This document shows positions 7,563 to 17,045 of a stretch of DNA of 64,000 nucleotides, in pieces. The notes under the pieces were generated by a model. The model made no database searches, had not been told where the DNA came from, and saw only the letters and a program-made list of their open reading frames with translations. Position numbers and translations under genes: made by a program. Position 1 is the first letter of the stretch. Each line of letters starts with the position of its first letter. Where the stretch lies: NCBI RefSeq assembly GCF_012927455.1, contig NZ_JABBPE010000002.1, positions 124,001-188,000 on the forward strand, in the 5' to 3' direction. Source of the DNA: Polaromonas sp. GTDB lineage: Bacteria > Pseudomonadota > Gammaproteobacteria > Burkholderiales > Burkholderiaceae_C.

Positions 7563-9421
7563 TAAAAGGCCTCCTCCGGAAATTCGGCACAGGTGGGATC
7601 GCGCGCTTCAACAACTTTCAACCAAGCGTCTATTTTGGGCAATTCATAGTGATAAAAATAGCGTGTAGCGCCCAGCTGGCCTACGGTAGCAGCTATTGAT
7701 TTAGTAGCATCGTACTTCAGCGCGGCAAGCGCTACATCCAGCCAGATCCAGGCCAGCACGGTATGGCCGACGCCCTGCATATAGGGCACGGCATTGGCCA
7801 ATGCGTCGGCGGGTTTGCCGGTCGCCCAGGCCTGCTGGGTGGCGCTTCCAACACGCTGCAAGGCCTGGCCCAGCGCATCGGCGTAGGCGGACAACTCGGG
7901 CTGCTGATGGGCGCGGGCCACGGTGGCAGTTATGCGCGCGGCCAGCAGTTCCAGCCCCCTGCCCCCCTCCATCCGCACCTTGCGCCCCAGCAGGTCCATG
8001 GCCTGAATGCCATGCGTGCCTTCATGGATCATGTTCAGGCGGTTGTCGCGCCAGTACTGCTCTACAGGGAAGTCGCGCGTGTAGCCGTAGCCGCCATGCA
8101 CCTGAATCGCCAGCGAATTGGCTTCCAGACACCATTCGCTGGGCCAGCTCTTGGCAATTGGCGTCAGCACTTCAAGCAGCAGCCGAGCCTCGTCAGCGGC
8201 TTGCGCTTCGGCGCTGTGCTGATCGTCCACCAGCCGGGCGCAATACAGTTCGAGCGCCAGCGCGCCTTCGCAATACGATTTTTGCGCCAGCAGCATGCGC
8301 TTGACGTCGGCGTGCTCGATGATGCGGCTTTGCGGGGCCCCGGCATCCTTGCCGGCGCCGGTGATGGGGCGCCCCTGCGGCCGGTTTTTGGCGTAGTCAA
8401 GCGAGGCGTAGTAACCGGCCATGCCCAACATGGTGGCGGCCATTCCTATGGCAATGCGCGCCTCGTTCATCATGTGAAACATGCAGCGCAGGCCTTCGTG
8501 CGGCTTGCCGACCAGGTAGCCCACGGCACCGGCCGCGCCGTTGACCGGGTACTTGCCTTCACCGAAGTTGAGCAAGGTATTGGTGGTGCCGCGCCAGCCC
8601 AGCTTGTGATTCAGACCCGCCAGCGCCACATCGTTGCGAACGCCGGTGAGTGCGCCATCGGTGCCGACCAGTTTTTTGGGCACGATGAACAGCGAAATGC
8701 CGCGCGTACCGGCAATCAGCTTGCCATCGGGGCCGGGAATCTTGGCCAGCACTAGGTGAATAATGTTGTCGGTAAGCTCGTGTTCACCGGCCGAGATCCA
8801 CATCTTGTTGCCCTTGAGGCGATAGCGGGGGCCCAGCGGGTCTTGATCCCACGGCTCCGCGCTGTCGGCGGTTACCCAAGGGCCTTGGTCAGGTATGGCA
8901 CGGGTTGTGATATCGCTGAGCGAGGAGCCCGCTTGCGGTTCCGACAGGCACATGGTTCCGGAAAAGCGACCGGAAAATTCGTTTTTCGCGAACACGTCCT
9001 GCTGCGTCCGTGTGCCGTGCACCATCAGCAGATTGGCATTGCCGGTCGTCAGCATGCCCGAACCGATGCTGACCGAAGCCATGGCGAAAAAGGCATTGGC
9101 TGCGGCTTCCACCGTGTAGGGCAGTTGCATGCCGCCTATGTCGTAATTCTGCGCGGCGCTTAGCATGCCCGACGCCGCATAGGCTTTTTGCGCGTCGTAA
9201 GTGGCTTGCGGCAAGATGACTTTTTCGCCATCGAAATGCGGCTCCTGCGTGTCAACCGTGCGGTTGAATGGGGCGTATTTCTCGCGGGCGATGCGCTCGC
9301 AGGTGTCGAACACCGCATTGAAAGTCTCGCGCGAATGGTCGGCGAAGCGTTCGCGCTGGTTCAGTGATTCGGCGTCAAGCCACTGGTAAAGCAGGAAGTC
9401 AAGGGTGCTGCGAAGAGGCAT
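7562..9421 (-). CDS. Acyl-CoA dehydrogenase with C-terminal extension (DmdC/FadE-like)
   Basis: A 619-aa FAD-dependent acyl-CoA dehydrogenase of the longer (about 600 aa) family that has an extra C-terminal helical domain. Motifs are GTMCLSEPQAGSSLSDITTR, GNKMWISAGEH, MHEGTHGIQAMDLLGRK (nucleotide and dimer contacts) and WCLEANSLAIQVHGGYGYTR. It would introduce the alpha-beta double bond in an acyl-CoA. The start at 9421 (MPLRSTLDFLLYQW) is preferred because the frame upstream runs into repeat DNA. Residues about 571-586 (YDATKSIAATVGQLGAT) coincide with a family B copy. Downstream of the thiolase and fadB genes in the same transcript direction. Confidence 0.92.
   Translation of the reverse strand: MPLRSTLDFLLYQWLDAESLNQRERFADHSRETFNAVFDTCERIAREKYAPFNRTVDTQEPHFDGEKVILPQATYDAQKAYAASGMLSAAQNYDIGGMQLPYTVEAAANAFFAMASVSIGSGMLTTGNANLLMVHGTRTQQDVFAKNEFSGRFSGTMCLSEPQAGSSLSDITTRAIPDQGPWVTADSAEPWDQDPLGPRYRLKGNKMWISAGEHELTDNIIHLVLAKIPGPDGKLIAGTRGISLFIVPKKLVGTDGALTGVRNDVALAGLNHKLGWRGTTNTLLNFGEGKYPVNGAAGAVGYLVGKPHEGLRCMFHMMNEARIAIGMAATMLGMAGYYASLDYAKNRPQGRPITGAGKDAGAPQSRIIEHADVKRMLLAQKSYCEGALALELYCARLVDDQHSAEAQAADEARLLLEVLTPIAKSWPSEWCLEANSLAIQVHGGYGYTRDFPVEQYWRDNRLNMIHEGTHGIQAMDLLGRKVRMEGGRGLELLAARITATVARAHQQPELSAYADALGQALQRVGSATQQAWATGKPADALANAVPYMQGVGHTVLAWIWLDVALAALKYDATKSIAATVGQLGATRYFYHYELPKIDAWLKVVEARDPTCAEFPEEAF
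7665..7709 (-). repeat. Family B repeat B3, inside the acyl-CoA dehydrogenase gene
   Basis: GTAGCAGCTATTGATTTAGT followed by AGCA is a close match to the family B half with the ATAGC hairpin. The GCGCCCGT half is degraded. In the gene it reads ATKSIAAT, the same frame as in LivK and the ABC-F protein. Confidence 0.65.
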
Positions 9422-9439
9422 GGCATGGACTCCAAAAAA

Positions 9440-9575
9440 AATGTCATCCCGGGCCAGACCCGGAACCCGGTATCCGGAACACATGCCCTGCATGACTGCG
9501 AAGTCAAGCCCGAGGGTATTGGGTTCTGGGCAGGCAGTGAGATGGATTGCGGGTCAAGCCCGCAATCGCAATTTC
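9440..9575. repeat. Family C palindromic repeat pair in the thiolase/dehydrogenase gap
   Basis: The 157-bp gap holds a left block rich in CCGGGCCAGACCCGG and a right block with a perfect 8-bp stem, ATTGCGGG/CCCGCAAT, around TCAAG at 9546-9566. The wording GTCATCCCGG...GGGTCAAGCCCGCAAT is typical of a dispersed repeat common in many proteobacteria. It could shape the mRNA between the two cistrons. Confidence 0.7.
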
Positions 9576-9578
9576 TTT

Positions 9579-10754
9579 TTACAAGACTTCAAAAACGCCC
9601 GCAGCGCCCATGCCGCCGCCAATGCACATAGTGACGCAAACCAGCTTGGCGCCGCGCCGTTTGCCTTCAATCAGCGCATGGCCAGTCAGGCGCTGGCCGG
9701 TAACGCCGTAAGGGTGACCCACCGCAATAGCGCCGCCATTGACGTTGAGCTTGTCCATGGGAATGCCCAGCTTGTCGGCGCAGTACAGCACCTGCACGGC
9801 AAATGCTTCGTTGAGTTCCCACAAGTCAATGTCACTGACCTTTAAACCCAGCTTGGCCAGCACCTTGGGAATGGCGAACACCGGCCCGATGCCCATTTCA
9901 TCGGGCTCGCAGCCCGCGACGGCAAAACCAAGGAAGCGTCCCAGCGGATTCAGGCCTTTCCTCTCAGCCACTTTTTCGTCCATGACCACCACGGCGCCGC
10001 CGCCATCCGAGAACTGGCTGGCATTGCCGGCTGCGATCACGCCGCCGGCAATGGCGGGCTTGATGCCGCTGATGCCCTCTTTGGTCGTGCCTTCGCGGAT
10101 GCCTTCGTCCTTGCTTACCGTGACTTGCCGGGTGGTCAGGCCCATCACCGTATCTGCCACGCCCATAGTGACGGTGATCGGTGCGATCTCGGCCTCAAAT
10201 AGGCCAGCAGCCAGCGCGGCCGTGGCCCTTTGCTGGCTGCCTGCGCCGTATTCATCCATGCGCTCACGTGCAATGCCATAGCGCTTGGCGACCTGCTCGG
10301 CCGTTTGCAGCATGTTCCAGTAAATCTCGGGCTTGTTCTTGACCAGCCAGTCTTCGCGCAGCATGTGGGTGTTCATCTCTTGCTGCACGCAGGAAATGCT
10401 CTCGACACCGCCAGCAACATAGATGTCGGCTTCGCGCGCCATCACGCGCTGGGCCGCCAAGGCGATGGCTTGCAGGCCGGAGGAGCAAAAACGGTTGACG
10501 GTCATGCCCGACACGGTGATGGGGCACCCTGCGCGCAACGCAATCTGGCGCGCAATATTGGCCCCGGTGGCGCCTTCCGGCGTGGCGCAACCCATGATCA
10601 CGTCATCGACTTCGGCGGCGTCTATGCCGGCGCGGGCAATCGCCTGCTCTACGGCGTGGCCGCCCAGGGTGGCGCCATGCGTCATGTTGAAAGAGCCCTT
10701 CCAGCTTTTGGCCAGAGGGGTGCGGGCGGTTGAAACAATTACAGCGTTGGTCAT
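9579..10754 (-). CDS. Acetyl-CoA acyltransferase (thiolase)
   Basis: A 391-aa thiolase that cleaves 3-ketoacyl-CoA to acetyl-CoA and a shortened acyl-CoA. The nucleophilic Cys90 lies in [15 protein letters not shown]. The second active-site region [10 protein letters not shown] and [20 protein letters not shown] carry the histidines, and the acid/base Cys is in [17 protein letters not shown] at 10754 ([12 protein letters not shown]) with GGAG 6 bases before it is the start. The frame upstream overlaps the end of fadB and is not coding. It directly follows the fadB-like gene, as in beta-oxidation operons. Confidence 0.95.
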   Translation of the reverse strand: MTNAVIVSTARTPLAKSWKGSFNMTHGATLGGHAVEQAIARAGIDAAEVDDVIMGCATPEGATGANIARQIALRAGCPITVSGMTVNRFCSSGLQAIALAAQRVMAREADIYVAGGVESISCVQQEMNTHMLREDWLVKNKPEIYWNMLQTAEQVAKRYGIARERMDEYGAGSQQRATAALAAGLFEAEIAPITVTMGVADTVMGLTTRQVTVSKDEGIREGTTKEGISGIKPAIAGGVIAAGNASQFSDGGGAVVVMDEKVAERKGLNPLGRFLGFAVAGCEPDEMGIGPVFAIPKVLAKLGLKVSDIDLWELNEAFAVQVLYCADKLGIPMDKLNVNGGAIAVGHPYGVTGQRLTGHALIEGKRRGAKLVCVTMCIGGGMGAAGVFEVL

Positions 10755-10782
10755 TAAAATCTCCGAAATCAGTGAGCGTGGA

Positions 10783-12882
10783 TCAGTTAAAGGTCTTGCC
10801 TTCGGCGGCAAGCTTGGCCAGCAGCGGTGCAGGCTTCCAGAAGTTGGCGTCGTCCAGCGGGTTTTGCGCAAAGCGGTTCATGCTCTGCACCACGTTGAAG
10901 AGGCCGACCTGGTCGGCATACAGCATCGGGCCACCGCGGTAAATCGGGAAACCATAGCCCATGAGGTACACCATGTCGATGTCGCTGGCCCTGGACGCAA
11001 TGCCCTCCTCCAAAATGTGCGCAGCCTCGTTCACGAGTGCGTACACCAGGCGCTGGACAATCTCTTCGTCCGAAATCTTGCGGGGGGTGACGCCCAATGA
11101 CTTGCGGTGCTCTTCAATCATCTGCACCACTTCGGCATTGGGAATCGCGTCGCGTTTGCCGGCCACGTAGTCATACCAGCCGGCACCGGTCTTCTGGCCG
11201 AAGCGTCCTTTCTCGCACAACAGATCGGCAGTTTTGCTGTATTTCATGCCTGGCTTTTCCTGGTAGCGGCGCTTGCGAATAGCCCAGCCAATGTCGTTGC
11301 CCGCCAGGTCACCCATGCGAAACGGCCCCATCGCGAAACCAAATTTTTCAACGGCTTTGTCTACTTGCGCGGGGGTGCAACCCTCGTCCAGTAGGAACCC
11401 GCCCTGGCGGCCGTACTGCTCGATCATGCGGTTGCCGATGAAGCCGTCACAGACGCCGGACACTACCGCCGTTTTGCGAATTTTCTTGGCCACACCCATG
11501 ACCGTGGCCATGACGTCCTTCGCGGTTTTTTCGCCGCGCACCACTTCAAGCAGCTTCATAATATTGGCCGGGCTGAAGAAATGCAGCCCAACGACATCTT
11601 GCGGGCGCTCGGTGAACGAGGCGATCTCGTTGACATCCAGCGTCGAGGTGTTGGACGCCAGGATGGCACCGGGCTTCATGACACGGTCGAGTTCCTTGAA
11701 GACCTTTTCCTTCACACCCATTTCCTCGAACACAGCTTCGATCACCATGTCAGCGTCTTTCAGGTCGTCGTAGCTCAACGTGGTGCTGAGCAGGCCCATG
11801 CGCTGCTCGTACTTGTCTTGTTTGAGCTTGCCTTTCTTGACTTGCGATTCGTAGTTTTTACGAATCGTGGCGATGCCTCGATCAAGCGCTTCCTGCTTCA
11901 TTTCCAGCATCTTGACCGGAATGCCGGCGTTGAGGAAGTTCATGGAGATGCCGCCGCCCATGGTGCCGGCGCCAATCACGGCGATCGACTTGATCTCGCG
12001 CAGCGGCGTGTCTGCAGGAACGTCCGGAATCTTGGAGGCAGCGCGCTCGGCCATGAAAATATGGCGCAGCGCGCGGCTCTCTGGAGTCCACATCAGATTG
12101 ATGAAAATTTCCCGCTCGAACTTCAAGCCGTCCTCGAATTTTTGCTTGGTCGCGGCTTCCACGGCGTCCACGCACTTGAGCGGCGCGGGAAAGTTTTTGG
12201 CCATGCCCTTGACCATATTGCGGGCAAACTGGAAATAGGCATCGCCGTTGCGATGCTTGCAGGGCAGATTGCGTACCTGCGGAAGCGGTCGCGTGTCGGC
12301 AATGGACTGCGCATAGGCCAGCGCTTCTTCGGCCAGCGACTCGGGCGAATGGGCCATTTTGTCGAACAGCTTCTGGCCAGGGATCTGTGCCAGCAGCTCG
12401 CTCTTGACGGGTTCACCGCTGACGATCATGTTCAGTGCCGGCTCGACACCTAGCGCGCGCGGCAGGCGTTGCGTACCGCCGGCCCCGGGCAACAGGCCCA
12501 GCTTGACTTCGGGCAGCGCGACACTGCAGCCTGGCGCGGCAATGCGGTAGTGACAACCCAGTGACAGCTCCAGTCCGCCGCCCATGCACACTGAATGAAT
12601 CGCGGCCACCACGGGCTTCGATGAGTTTTCAATCATCTGGATGACGCTGTGCAAATTGGGCTCTTGCAAGGCCTTGGGCGAGCCAAATTCCTTGATGTCG
12701 GCGCCGCCCGAAAAAGCTTTGCCGGCACCGGTGATCACGATGGATTTGACGGCGGCGTCCGCGCTGGCCTTCTGCAAGTTGTCAGTGAGGCTCAGCCGCG
12801 TGGCGTGACCGAGGCCATTGACGGGAGGATTGCTCAGGGTGATCAGTGCCACGCTGCCGTGAACTTCGTAGAGGGTTGTCAT
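10783..12882 (-). CDS. fadB: Bifunctional enoyl-CoA hydratase / 3-hydroxyacyl-CoA dehydrogenase
   Basis: A 699-aa multifunctional beta-oxidation protein. Residues 1-190 are a crotonase domain ([12 protein letters not shown] and [20 protein letters not shown] form the oxyanion hole and catalytic region). After a linker the NAD-binding domain begins at [20 protein letters not shown], followed by [18 protein letters not shown] and the C-terminal 3HCDH domain (FVYAL-type repeats, [17 protein letters not shown]). It hydrates 2-enoyl-CoA and oxidises the product. It is the first gene after a 230-bp gap holding a palindromic operator, so it probably heads the leftward 12-gene transcript. Confidence 0.94.
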   Translation of the reverse strand: MTTLYEVHGSVALITLSNPPVNGLGHATRLSLTDNLQKASADAAVKSIVITGAGKAFSGGADIKEFGSPKALQEPNLHSVIQMIENSSKPVVAAIHSVCMGGGLELSLGCHYRIAAPGCSVALPEVKLGLLPGAGGTQRLPRALGVEPALNMIVSGEPVKSELLAQIPGQKLFDKMAHSPESLAEEALAYAQSIADTRPLPQVRNLPCKHRNGDAYFQFARNMVKGMAKNFPAPLKCVDAVEAATKQKFEDGLKFEREIFINLMWTPESRALRHIFMAERAASKIPDVPADTPLREIKSIAVIGAGTMGGGISMNFLNAGIPVKMLEMKQEALDRGIATIRKNYESQVKKGKLKQDKYEQRMGLLSTTLSYDDLKDADMVIEAVFEEMGVKEKVFKELDRVMKPGAILASNTSTLDVNEIASFTERPQDVVGLHFFSPANIMKLLEVVRGEKTAKDVMATVMGVAKKIRKTAVVSGVCDGFIGNRMIEQYGRQGGFLLDEGCTPAQVDKAVEKFGFAMGPFRMGDLAGNDIGWAIRKRRYQEKPGMKYSKTADLLCEKGRFGQKTGAGWYDYVAGKRDAIPNAEVVQMIEEHRKSLGVTPRKISDEEIVQRLVYALVNEAAHILEEGIASRASDIDMVYLMGYGFPIYRGGPMLYADQVGLFNVVQSMNRFAQNPLDDANFWKPAPLLAKLAAEGKTFN

Positions 12883-12899
12883 TGGTGTGTCTTTCCTTG

Positions 12900-13043
12900 A
12901 GTGAACTTGATTGAACTTGAGCGAAGTTTCAGTTTCAGTTTTGAGGCTTCAGGTTGCAGTTTCGGCTGTTTTTGACCCCCGGTGCAAGGGACCTGCATTA
13001 AACAAATAGAACGATCGTTCTTTTATAATTGTAGAGGGGCTTC
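12900..13043. promoter_or_regulatory. Upstream region of the fadB transcript
   Basis: This gene-free stretch holds short TGAACTTGA and GTTTCAGTTT direct repeats (12903-12950) and, further upstream, the palindrome listed separately beside an AT-rich TTTTATAATT. I cannot place a confident -35/-10 pair on the minus strand. Confidence 0.45.
13008..13021. promoter_or_regulatory. Perfect 14-bp palindrome AGAACGATCGTTCT, probable TetR-family operator
   Basis: The core AACGATCGTT is a perfect dyad and resembles operators of TetR-type fatty-acid regulators (PsrA, FadR of Bacillus type, PaaR-like). It lies about 125 bp upstream of the fadB start and is flanked by TTTTATAATT. No regulator gene is adjacent, so the protein would act from elsewhere. 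Confidence 0.65.
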
Positions 13044-13115
13044 ATGAGCTTGCAAGTACGCCCTCAGTTCCAATTTGCCCAGATTTGTCCCGGCGGTGAC
13101 AAGCCCGGCAAATTT

Positions 13116-13811
13116 TTACACTTCCAGCCACTCTTTTCGCGTGTACGCGTCGGCCCGCAAGCTGTCGGGCGTGCCATCAAACACGATGCAGCCATGCCCC
13201 ATTACCAGTGCGCGGTCAGAAATAGCCATGGCAATGGTCAGCTTCTGCTCAATCAAAAGCACGGATATGCCTTTGACCTTAAGCGTTTGCAGGAATTGAC
13301 CGACGAGGTGCACAATTTTCGGCGCCAGTCCTTCGGTCGGTTCGTCAATGATGATGAGGTCCGGGTCGCCCATGAGGGTGCGGCACAGCGTGAGCATCTG
13401 CTGCTCGCCACCCGACAACACCCCGGCTTCGGTGTGCTGGCGCTCCTGCAGCCGTGGAAACATGCTGTACATGTCGCTGAAAGACCAGCGCGATCCTTTT
13501 CCGGCATCCTTTTGCCCGAGCAGCAGGTTTTGGTGCACCGTCAGTTTGGGAAAGATGTCGCGGTTTTCCGGCACGTAGCCAATGCCCAGATGGGAGATCT
13601 GGTAGGCCTTTTTACCCACAATCTCGCCCGCCTTCCAGTTAATGGAGCCCTGACAATCGACCAGACCCATGATGGCTTTAGCGGTGGTGGAGCGGCCTGA
13701 GCCATTGCGGCCCAGCAAAGCCACAATCTGGCCGGGCTGCACGTCGAATGAAACGCCATGCAGCACATGGCTTTTGCCGTAGAAGGCGTGGAGGTTTTTG
13801 ACGCTTAGCAT
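13116..13811 (-). CDS. livF: Branched-chain amino acid-type ABC transporter ATPase, LivF, with altered Walker A
   Basis: A 231-aa ABC ATPase of the LivF type (second ATPase of HAAT importers). The signature LSGGEQ (132-137) and Walker B DLIIIDEP (151-158) are intact. Walker A reads GRNGSGRST (34-42): the invariant lysine is Arg40 (codon CGC). The H-loop position is Gln189 (LLIEQK), as is usual for LivF. The second composite ATP site is therefore probably degenerate. It is the last transporter gene, 90 bp after livG, with a family A repeat in that gap. Confidence 0.9.
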   Translation of the reverse strand: MLSVKNLHAFYGKSHVLHGVSFDVQPGQIVALLGRNGSGRSTTAKAIMGLVDCQGSINWKAGEIVGKKAYQISHLGIGYVPENRDIFPKLTVHQNLLLGQKDAGKGSRWSFSDMYSMFPRLQERQHTEAGVLSGGEQQMLTLCRTLMGDPDLIIIDEPTEGLAPKIVHLVGQFLQTLKVKGISVLLIEQKLTIAMAISDRALVMGHGCIVFDGTPDSLRADAYTRKEWLEV

Positions 13812-13824
13812 ATGAGGCTCCGAC

Positions 13825-13896
13825 GGGCCGCCCCTAGGAAGCCTTGAGCCCCCTTGGGGGGCAATGCAGTGCGCGAAGCGACAAGTGTGGGGGCCA
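13825..13896 (+). repeat. Family A repeat A3 (between livG and livF)
   Basis: GGGCCGCCCC...AGCCCCCTTGGGGGGC hairpin, then GCGCGAAGCGACAAGTGTGGGGGCC. It occupies nearly the whole livG-livF gap within the operon. Confidence 0.9.
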
Positions 13897-13901
13897 TATT
13901 T

Positions 13902-14684
13902 TCAATGCCCTCCAACTTGCTGATCTGCAACCGGAGAACCCAGATAAGCCTCTTGAACGCGCTGGTCAGCGCGCACGGCTTCGGGGCTGTCGTAGGCAAT
14001 AATTTCGCCGTAGACCACCACCGCTATCTTGTCGGCCAGGCCGAACACCACGCCCATATCGTGCTCAACCGTCAGCAGGGTCTTGCCCACGGTGACTTGC
14101 TTGATCAGGCTGATGAAACGCGCGGTCTCCGAGCGGCTCATACCGGCGGTGGGCTCGTCCAGCAAGATCACGCTGGCGCCGCCGGCGATGGTGATGCCGA
14201 TCTCGAGCGCGCGTTGCTCGGCATAAGTCAGATTGATCGCGAGGACATCGCGCTTCTTGTCAAGCTTGATCATGGCCATCAATTGGTCGGCCCGTTCGTT
14301 GGCGTCATCCAGACCTGCCAAAAACTTCAAAAAGGTGTATTTATAACCGAGGCTCCAGAGCACACCGCAGCGCAGGTTTTCAAAGACGCTGAGCTTTGGA
14401 AAAATGTTGGTGATCTGAAAGCTGCGCGACAGACCGAGCCGGTTGATTTCGAAAGGCTTTTTGCCATTAATGCGCTGGCCATTGAGCAACACCTCCCCAC
14501 TGCTGGGCTCAAAGCGCCCGCTGATCAAATTAAACAGCGTCGATTTGCCGGCGCCGTTGGGCCCGATGATGGCCACGCGCTCGCCAGGCATGACGGCCAG
14601 ATTGGTGCCGCGAATGATCTCGGTTTTTCCAAAGCTTTTGCGCAGGTCTCTAAGTTCCAGCGCGTAGTGTTGTGCTGCGCTCAC
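13902..14684 (-). CDS. livG: ABC transporter ATPase, LivG type
   Basis: A 260-aa first ATPase of a HAAT importer. Walker A GPNGAGKST (41-49), Walker B VILLDEP and H-loop His208 (VEHD) are canonical. The signature is LTYAEQ (152-157), in which the conserved glycine after Tyr is Ala155. In the LivF/LivG dimer this weak signature would face the Arg-containing Walker A of LivF. The intact LivG Walker A would face the intact LivF signature, leaving one good ATP site. Its start overlaps the livM stop by 4 bp. Confidence 0.92.
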   Translation of the reverse strand: MSAAQHYALELRDLRKSFGKTEIIRGTNLAVMPGERVAIIGPNGAGKSTLFNLISGRFEPSSGEVLLNGQRINGKKPFEINRLGLSRSFQITNIFPKLSVFENLRCGVLWSLGYKYTFLKFLAGLDDANERADQLMAMIKLDKKRDVLAINLTYAEQRALEIGITIAGGASVILLDEPTAGMSRSETARFISLIKQVTVGKTLLTVEHDMGVVFGLADKIAVVVYGEIIAYDSPEAVRADQRVQEAYLGSPVADQQVGGH

Positions 14685-15973
14685 AGGGCCTCCCGCCGTT
14701 TGATTTCTTTTTCAATCGACTCCTGGATATCACTCCATTCGGCTACAAACCGGCGCCGCGCCACCGCAAAAAGGCCAAGCCCCAGCAGCATCACCGCAGC
14801 AGCAGCCCCCCAGCTGCCCGCCGCAGCCGCGTTGAGTTGCATGCCGAGGTAGCGAAGTTTCGAGCCCAGCGCAGCATCGAGTTGCAGGTGGTAGAGCATC
14901 TCAATCATGGCGGCTGCACCGGCAAAGGCGATCAGGCCGGTTAGCAGCAGCGCCAGGTAATTGCGCCACAAGGGCTTGAGCTTGCCAAAAGCCGCCACTC
15001 GCACATTCATCATGATGAGGCTGGCAAAGCCGCCAGGCGCAAACATGACCATGAACAAAAAAATCAGTCCCAGGTAAAGCAGCCAGGCCTTGGTGAATTC
15101 ACTGAGCAAAACAAAGGCCAGCACCATCAGCACGGCACCAATGATCGGACCAAAGAAGAAGGTGGCACCACCCAAAAAGGTAAACAGCAAATAAGCACCC
15201 GAGCGATAGCCGCTGACAACTTCCGAGGTGACGATCTCAAAGTTCAATGCAGCCAAGCCGCCCGAAATACCGGCAAAAAAAGCGGCAATCACAAAGGAGA
15301 GGTAGCGTACTTTCTGCGTGTCATACCCGACAAACTCCACGCGCTCGGGGTTGTCGCGCACCGCGTTCAGCATGCGGCCGAGCGGCGTGCGGGTGAAAGC
15401 GAACATCAGGCCCGTGCAGACAAAGGTGTAGAGCGCGATCAGGTAATACAGCTGTATTTGCGGGCCAAACGTGATGCCCAGCGGCTTGGGACCGGTGACG
15501 CGGTTGCCTGAGACACCGCCTTCCCCGCCAAAAAACTCGGGAAACATCAGCGACATGGCCCAGACCAGCTCACCCACGCCCAGCGTGATCATGGCAAAGG
15601 TGGTGGCGGCTTTTTTGGTGGTCACCCATCCAAGAAGCAGGGCAAACAGCAGGCCAGCCAAACCACCCGCCAGCGGAATCAGGCTGACCGGCAGCGGCAG
15701 CCGTCCCTGGCTGACCAGGTTCAGCGCGTGAATGGCCACAAACGATCCAAGCCCCGAATACACCGCATGGCCGAAGCTCAGCATGCCGCCCTGCCCCAGC
15801 AACATGTTGTAACTCAGGCAGACAATGATGGCGATGCCCATCTGCGACAGGATGGTGTGGCTCAGGCTGCTGGTGAACAGCAGCGGAACCAGCATCAGCA
15901 CCATGGCAAAAATGCTCCAGACAAGGAAGCGCCCGATGTTGAGCGGTTTGAATTGGTAATGTGTGGCTGACAT
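14681..15973 (-). CDS. livM: ABC transporter permease, LivM type
   Basis: A 430-aa inner-membrane permease with about ten hydrophobic helices. The family-typical segments LSYNMLLGQGGMLSFGHAVY and ARTPLGRMLNAVRDNPERVEF-like EAA loop (RTPLGRMLNAVRDN) are visible. The last 100 residues carry two further hydrophobic segments and a charged end (EKEIKRREAL), close to the length of E. coli LivM (about 425). It starts 6 bp after livH. It forms the translocation pore with LivH. Confidence 0.92.
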   Translation of the reverse strand: MSATHYQFKPLNIGRFLVWSIFAMVLMLVPLLFTSSLSHTILSQMGIAIIVCLSYNMLLGQGGMLSFGHAVYSGLGSFVAIHALNLVSQGRLPLPVSLIPLAGGLAGLLFALLLGWVTTKKAATTFAMITLGVGELVWAMSLMFPEFFGGEGGVSGNRVTGPKPLGITFGPQIQLYYLIALYTFVCTGLMFAFTRTPLGRMLNAVRDNPERVEFVGYDTQKVRYLSFVIAAFFAGISGGLAALNFEIVTSEVVSGYRSGAYLLFTFLGGATFFFGPIIGAVLMVLAFVLLSEFTKAWLLYLGLIFLFMVMFAPGGFASLIMMNVRVAAFGKLKPLWRNYLALLLTGLIAFAGAAAMIEMLYHLQLDAALGSKLRYLGMQLNAAAAGSWGAAAAVMLLGLGLFAVARRRFVAEWSDIQESIEKEIKRREAL

Positions 15974-15979
15974 GACGAC

Positions 15980-16927
15980 CTAACCCTCCCGGGTACCCAG
16001 CAGACCCTTGGGCCGGAACGTCAGCATCAGCACCAGAAACAGGTAGGGCAGGATGGGGGCAATCTGGCTGACCTTGAGCTTCAACAAGGCGTAGCCGAAG
16101 GTCGCGGGCGTCACAGTGACACCCAGCGTCGCGGCGGCGCCCAACAATGAACTGTCGACGGCCACCGCAAAGGTCTGGATTACGCCAATCAGCAGCGAAG
16201 CCAGAAACGCCCCGACCAGTGAGCCCATACCGCCCACCACCACCACCACAAATATGACCGAGCCCACCGCGGCCGCCATGCTGGGCTCCGTCACAAAGGC
16301 GTTGCCGCCAATCACGCCTGCCAGGCCCGCCAGCGCAGCGCCACCGCCAAACACCAGCATGAACACACGCGGCACGTTGTGGCCGAGCGCTTCGGCAGTT
16401 TCGGGATGCGTCAGCGCCGCCTGAATCACCAGACCGATGCGGGTGCGCTTGAGCAGCAACCAGACCGCCAGCAGCATGAACAGCGCCACCAGCATCATGA
16501 AGCCGCGGTACATTGGAAACTGGGTGCCATACAGCGTAAACAACGGGCCGCTCAGCGACTCCGGCACCCGGTAATCGACCGCGATGCGGCCCCATACCAA
16601 TTGCACTAGCTCCACCAGGATGTAGCTCAGGCCAAAGGTCACCAGCAGCTCCGGCACGTGACCAAACTTGTGGACGCGGCGCAAACAGAATTTTTCGAAT
16701 GCCGCACCGATCAGACCCACTAGCAAGGGGGCAATAATGAGCGCCGGCCAGAAGCCCAGCACACTGGTGACGGTGTAGGCAAAGTAAGCGCCCAACATGT
16801 AGAAAGACGCATGCGCAAAATTGAGCACCCCCATCATGCTGAAAATCAGCGTCAGGCCAGAACTCAGCATGAACAGCAGCAGGCCGTAGCTAAGCCCGTT
16901 CAAAAGCGAAATAGCAAAAAACTCCAT
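15980..16927 (-). CDS. livH: ABC transporter permease, LivH type
   Basis: A 315-aa permease with about eight membrane helices. The LivH signature SGLTLIFSMMGVLNFAHASF lies at residues 23-42, RTRIGLVIQAALTHPETAEA is the cytoplasmic ATPase-contact loop, and VVVVGGMGSLVGAFLASLLI is a typical helix. It partners LivM. An intrinsic terminator lies between livK and this gene, so its expression would depend on read-through or on its own promoter. Confidence 0.92.
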   Translation of the reverse strand: MEFFAISLLNGLSYGLLLFMLSSGLTLIFSMMGVLNFAHASFYMLGAYFAYTVTSVLGFWPALIIAPLLVGLIGAAFEKFCLRRVHKFGHVPELLVTFGLSYILVELVQLVWGRIAVDYRVPESLSGPLFTLYGTQFPMYRGFMMLVALFMLLAVWLLLKRTRIGLVIQAALTHPETAEALGHNVPRVFMLVFGGGAALAGLAGVIGGNAFVTEPSMAAAVGSVIFVVVVVGGMGSLVGAFLASLLIGVIQTFAVAVDSSLLGAAATLGVTVTPATFGYALLKLKVSQIAPILPYLFLVLMLTFRPKGLLGTREG

Positions 16928-16991
16928 GCAGGCTTTCTCAGATCAGCGACGGTGGGAAAGGAAACAGCACTTAACCCTTTCGCTGTGTCAT

Positions 16992-17028
16992 AAAAAAACG
17001 CCGGGGAGCTGGAGCCGACCCCGGCGTT
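16992..17028 (-). terminator. Intrinsic terminator between livK and livH
   Basis: A 10-bp perfect stem AACGCCGGGG/CCCCGGCGTT (16997-17006 with 17019-17028) has a 12-base loop. On the minus strand it is followed by seven T residues (16992-16998 complement). It lies 17 bp beyond the livK stop. Confidence 0.88.
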
Positions 17029-17045
17029 GCGTCAGAAAAATGAGT

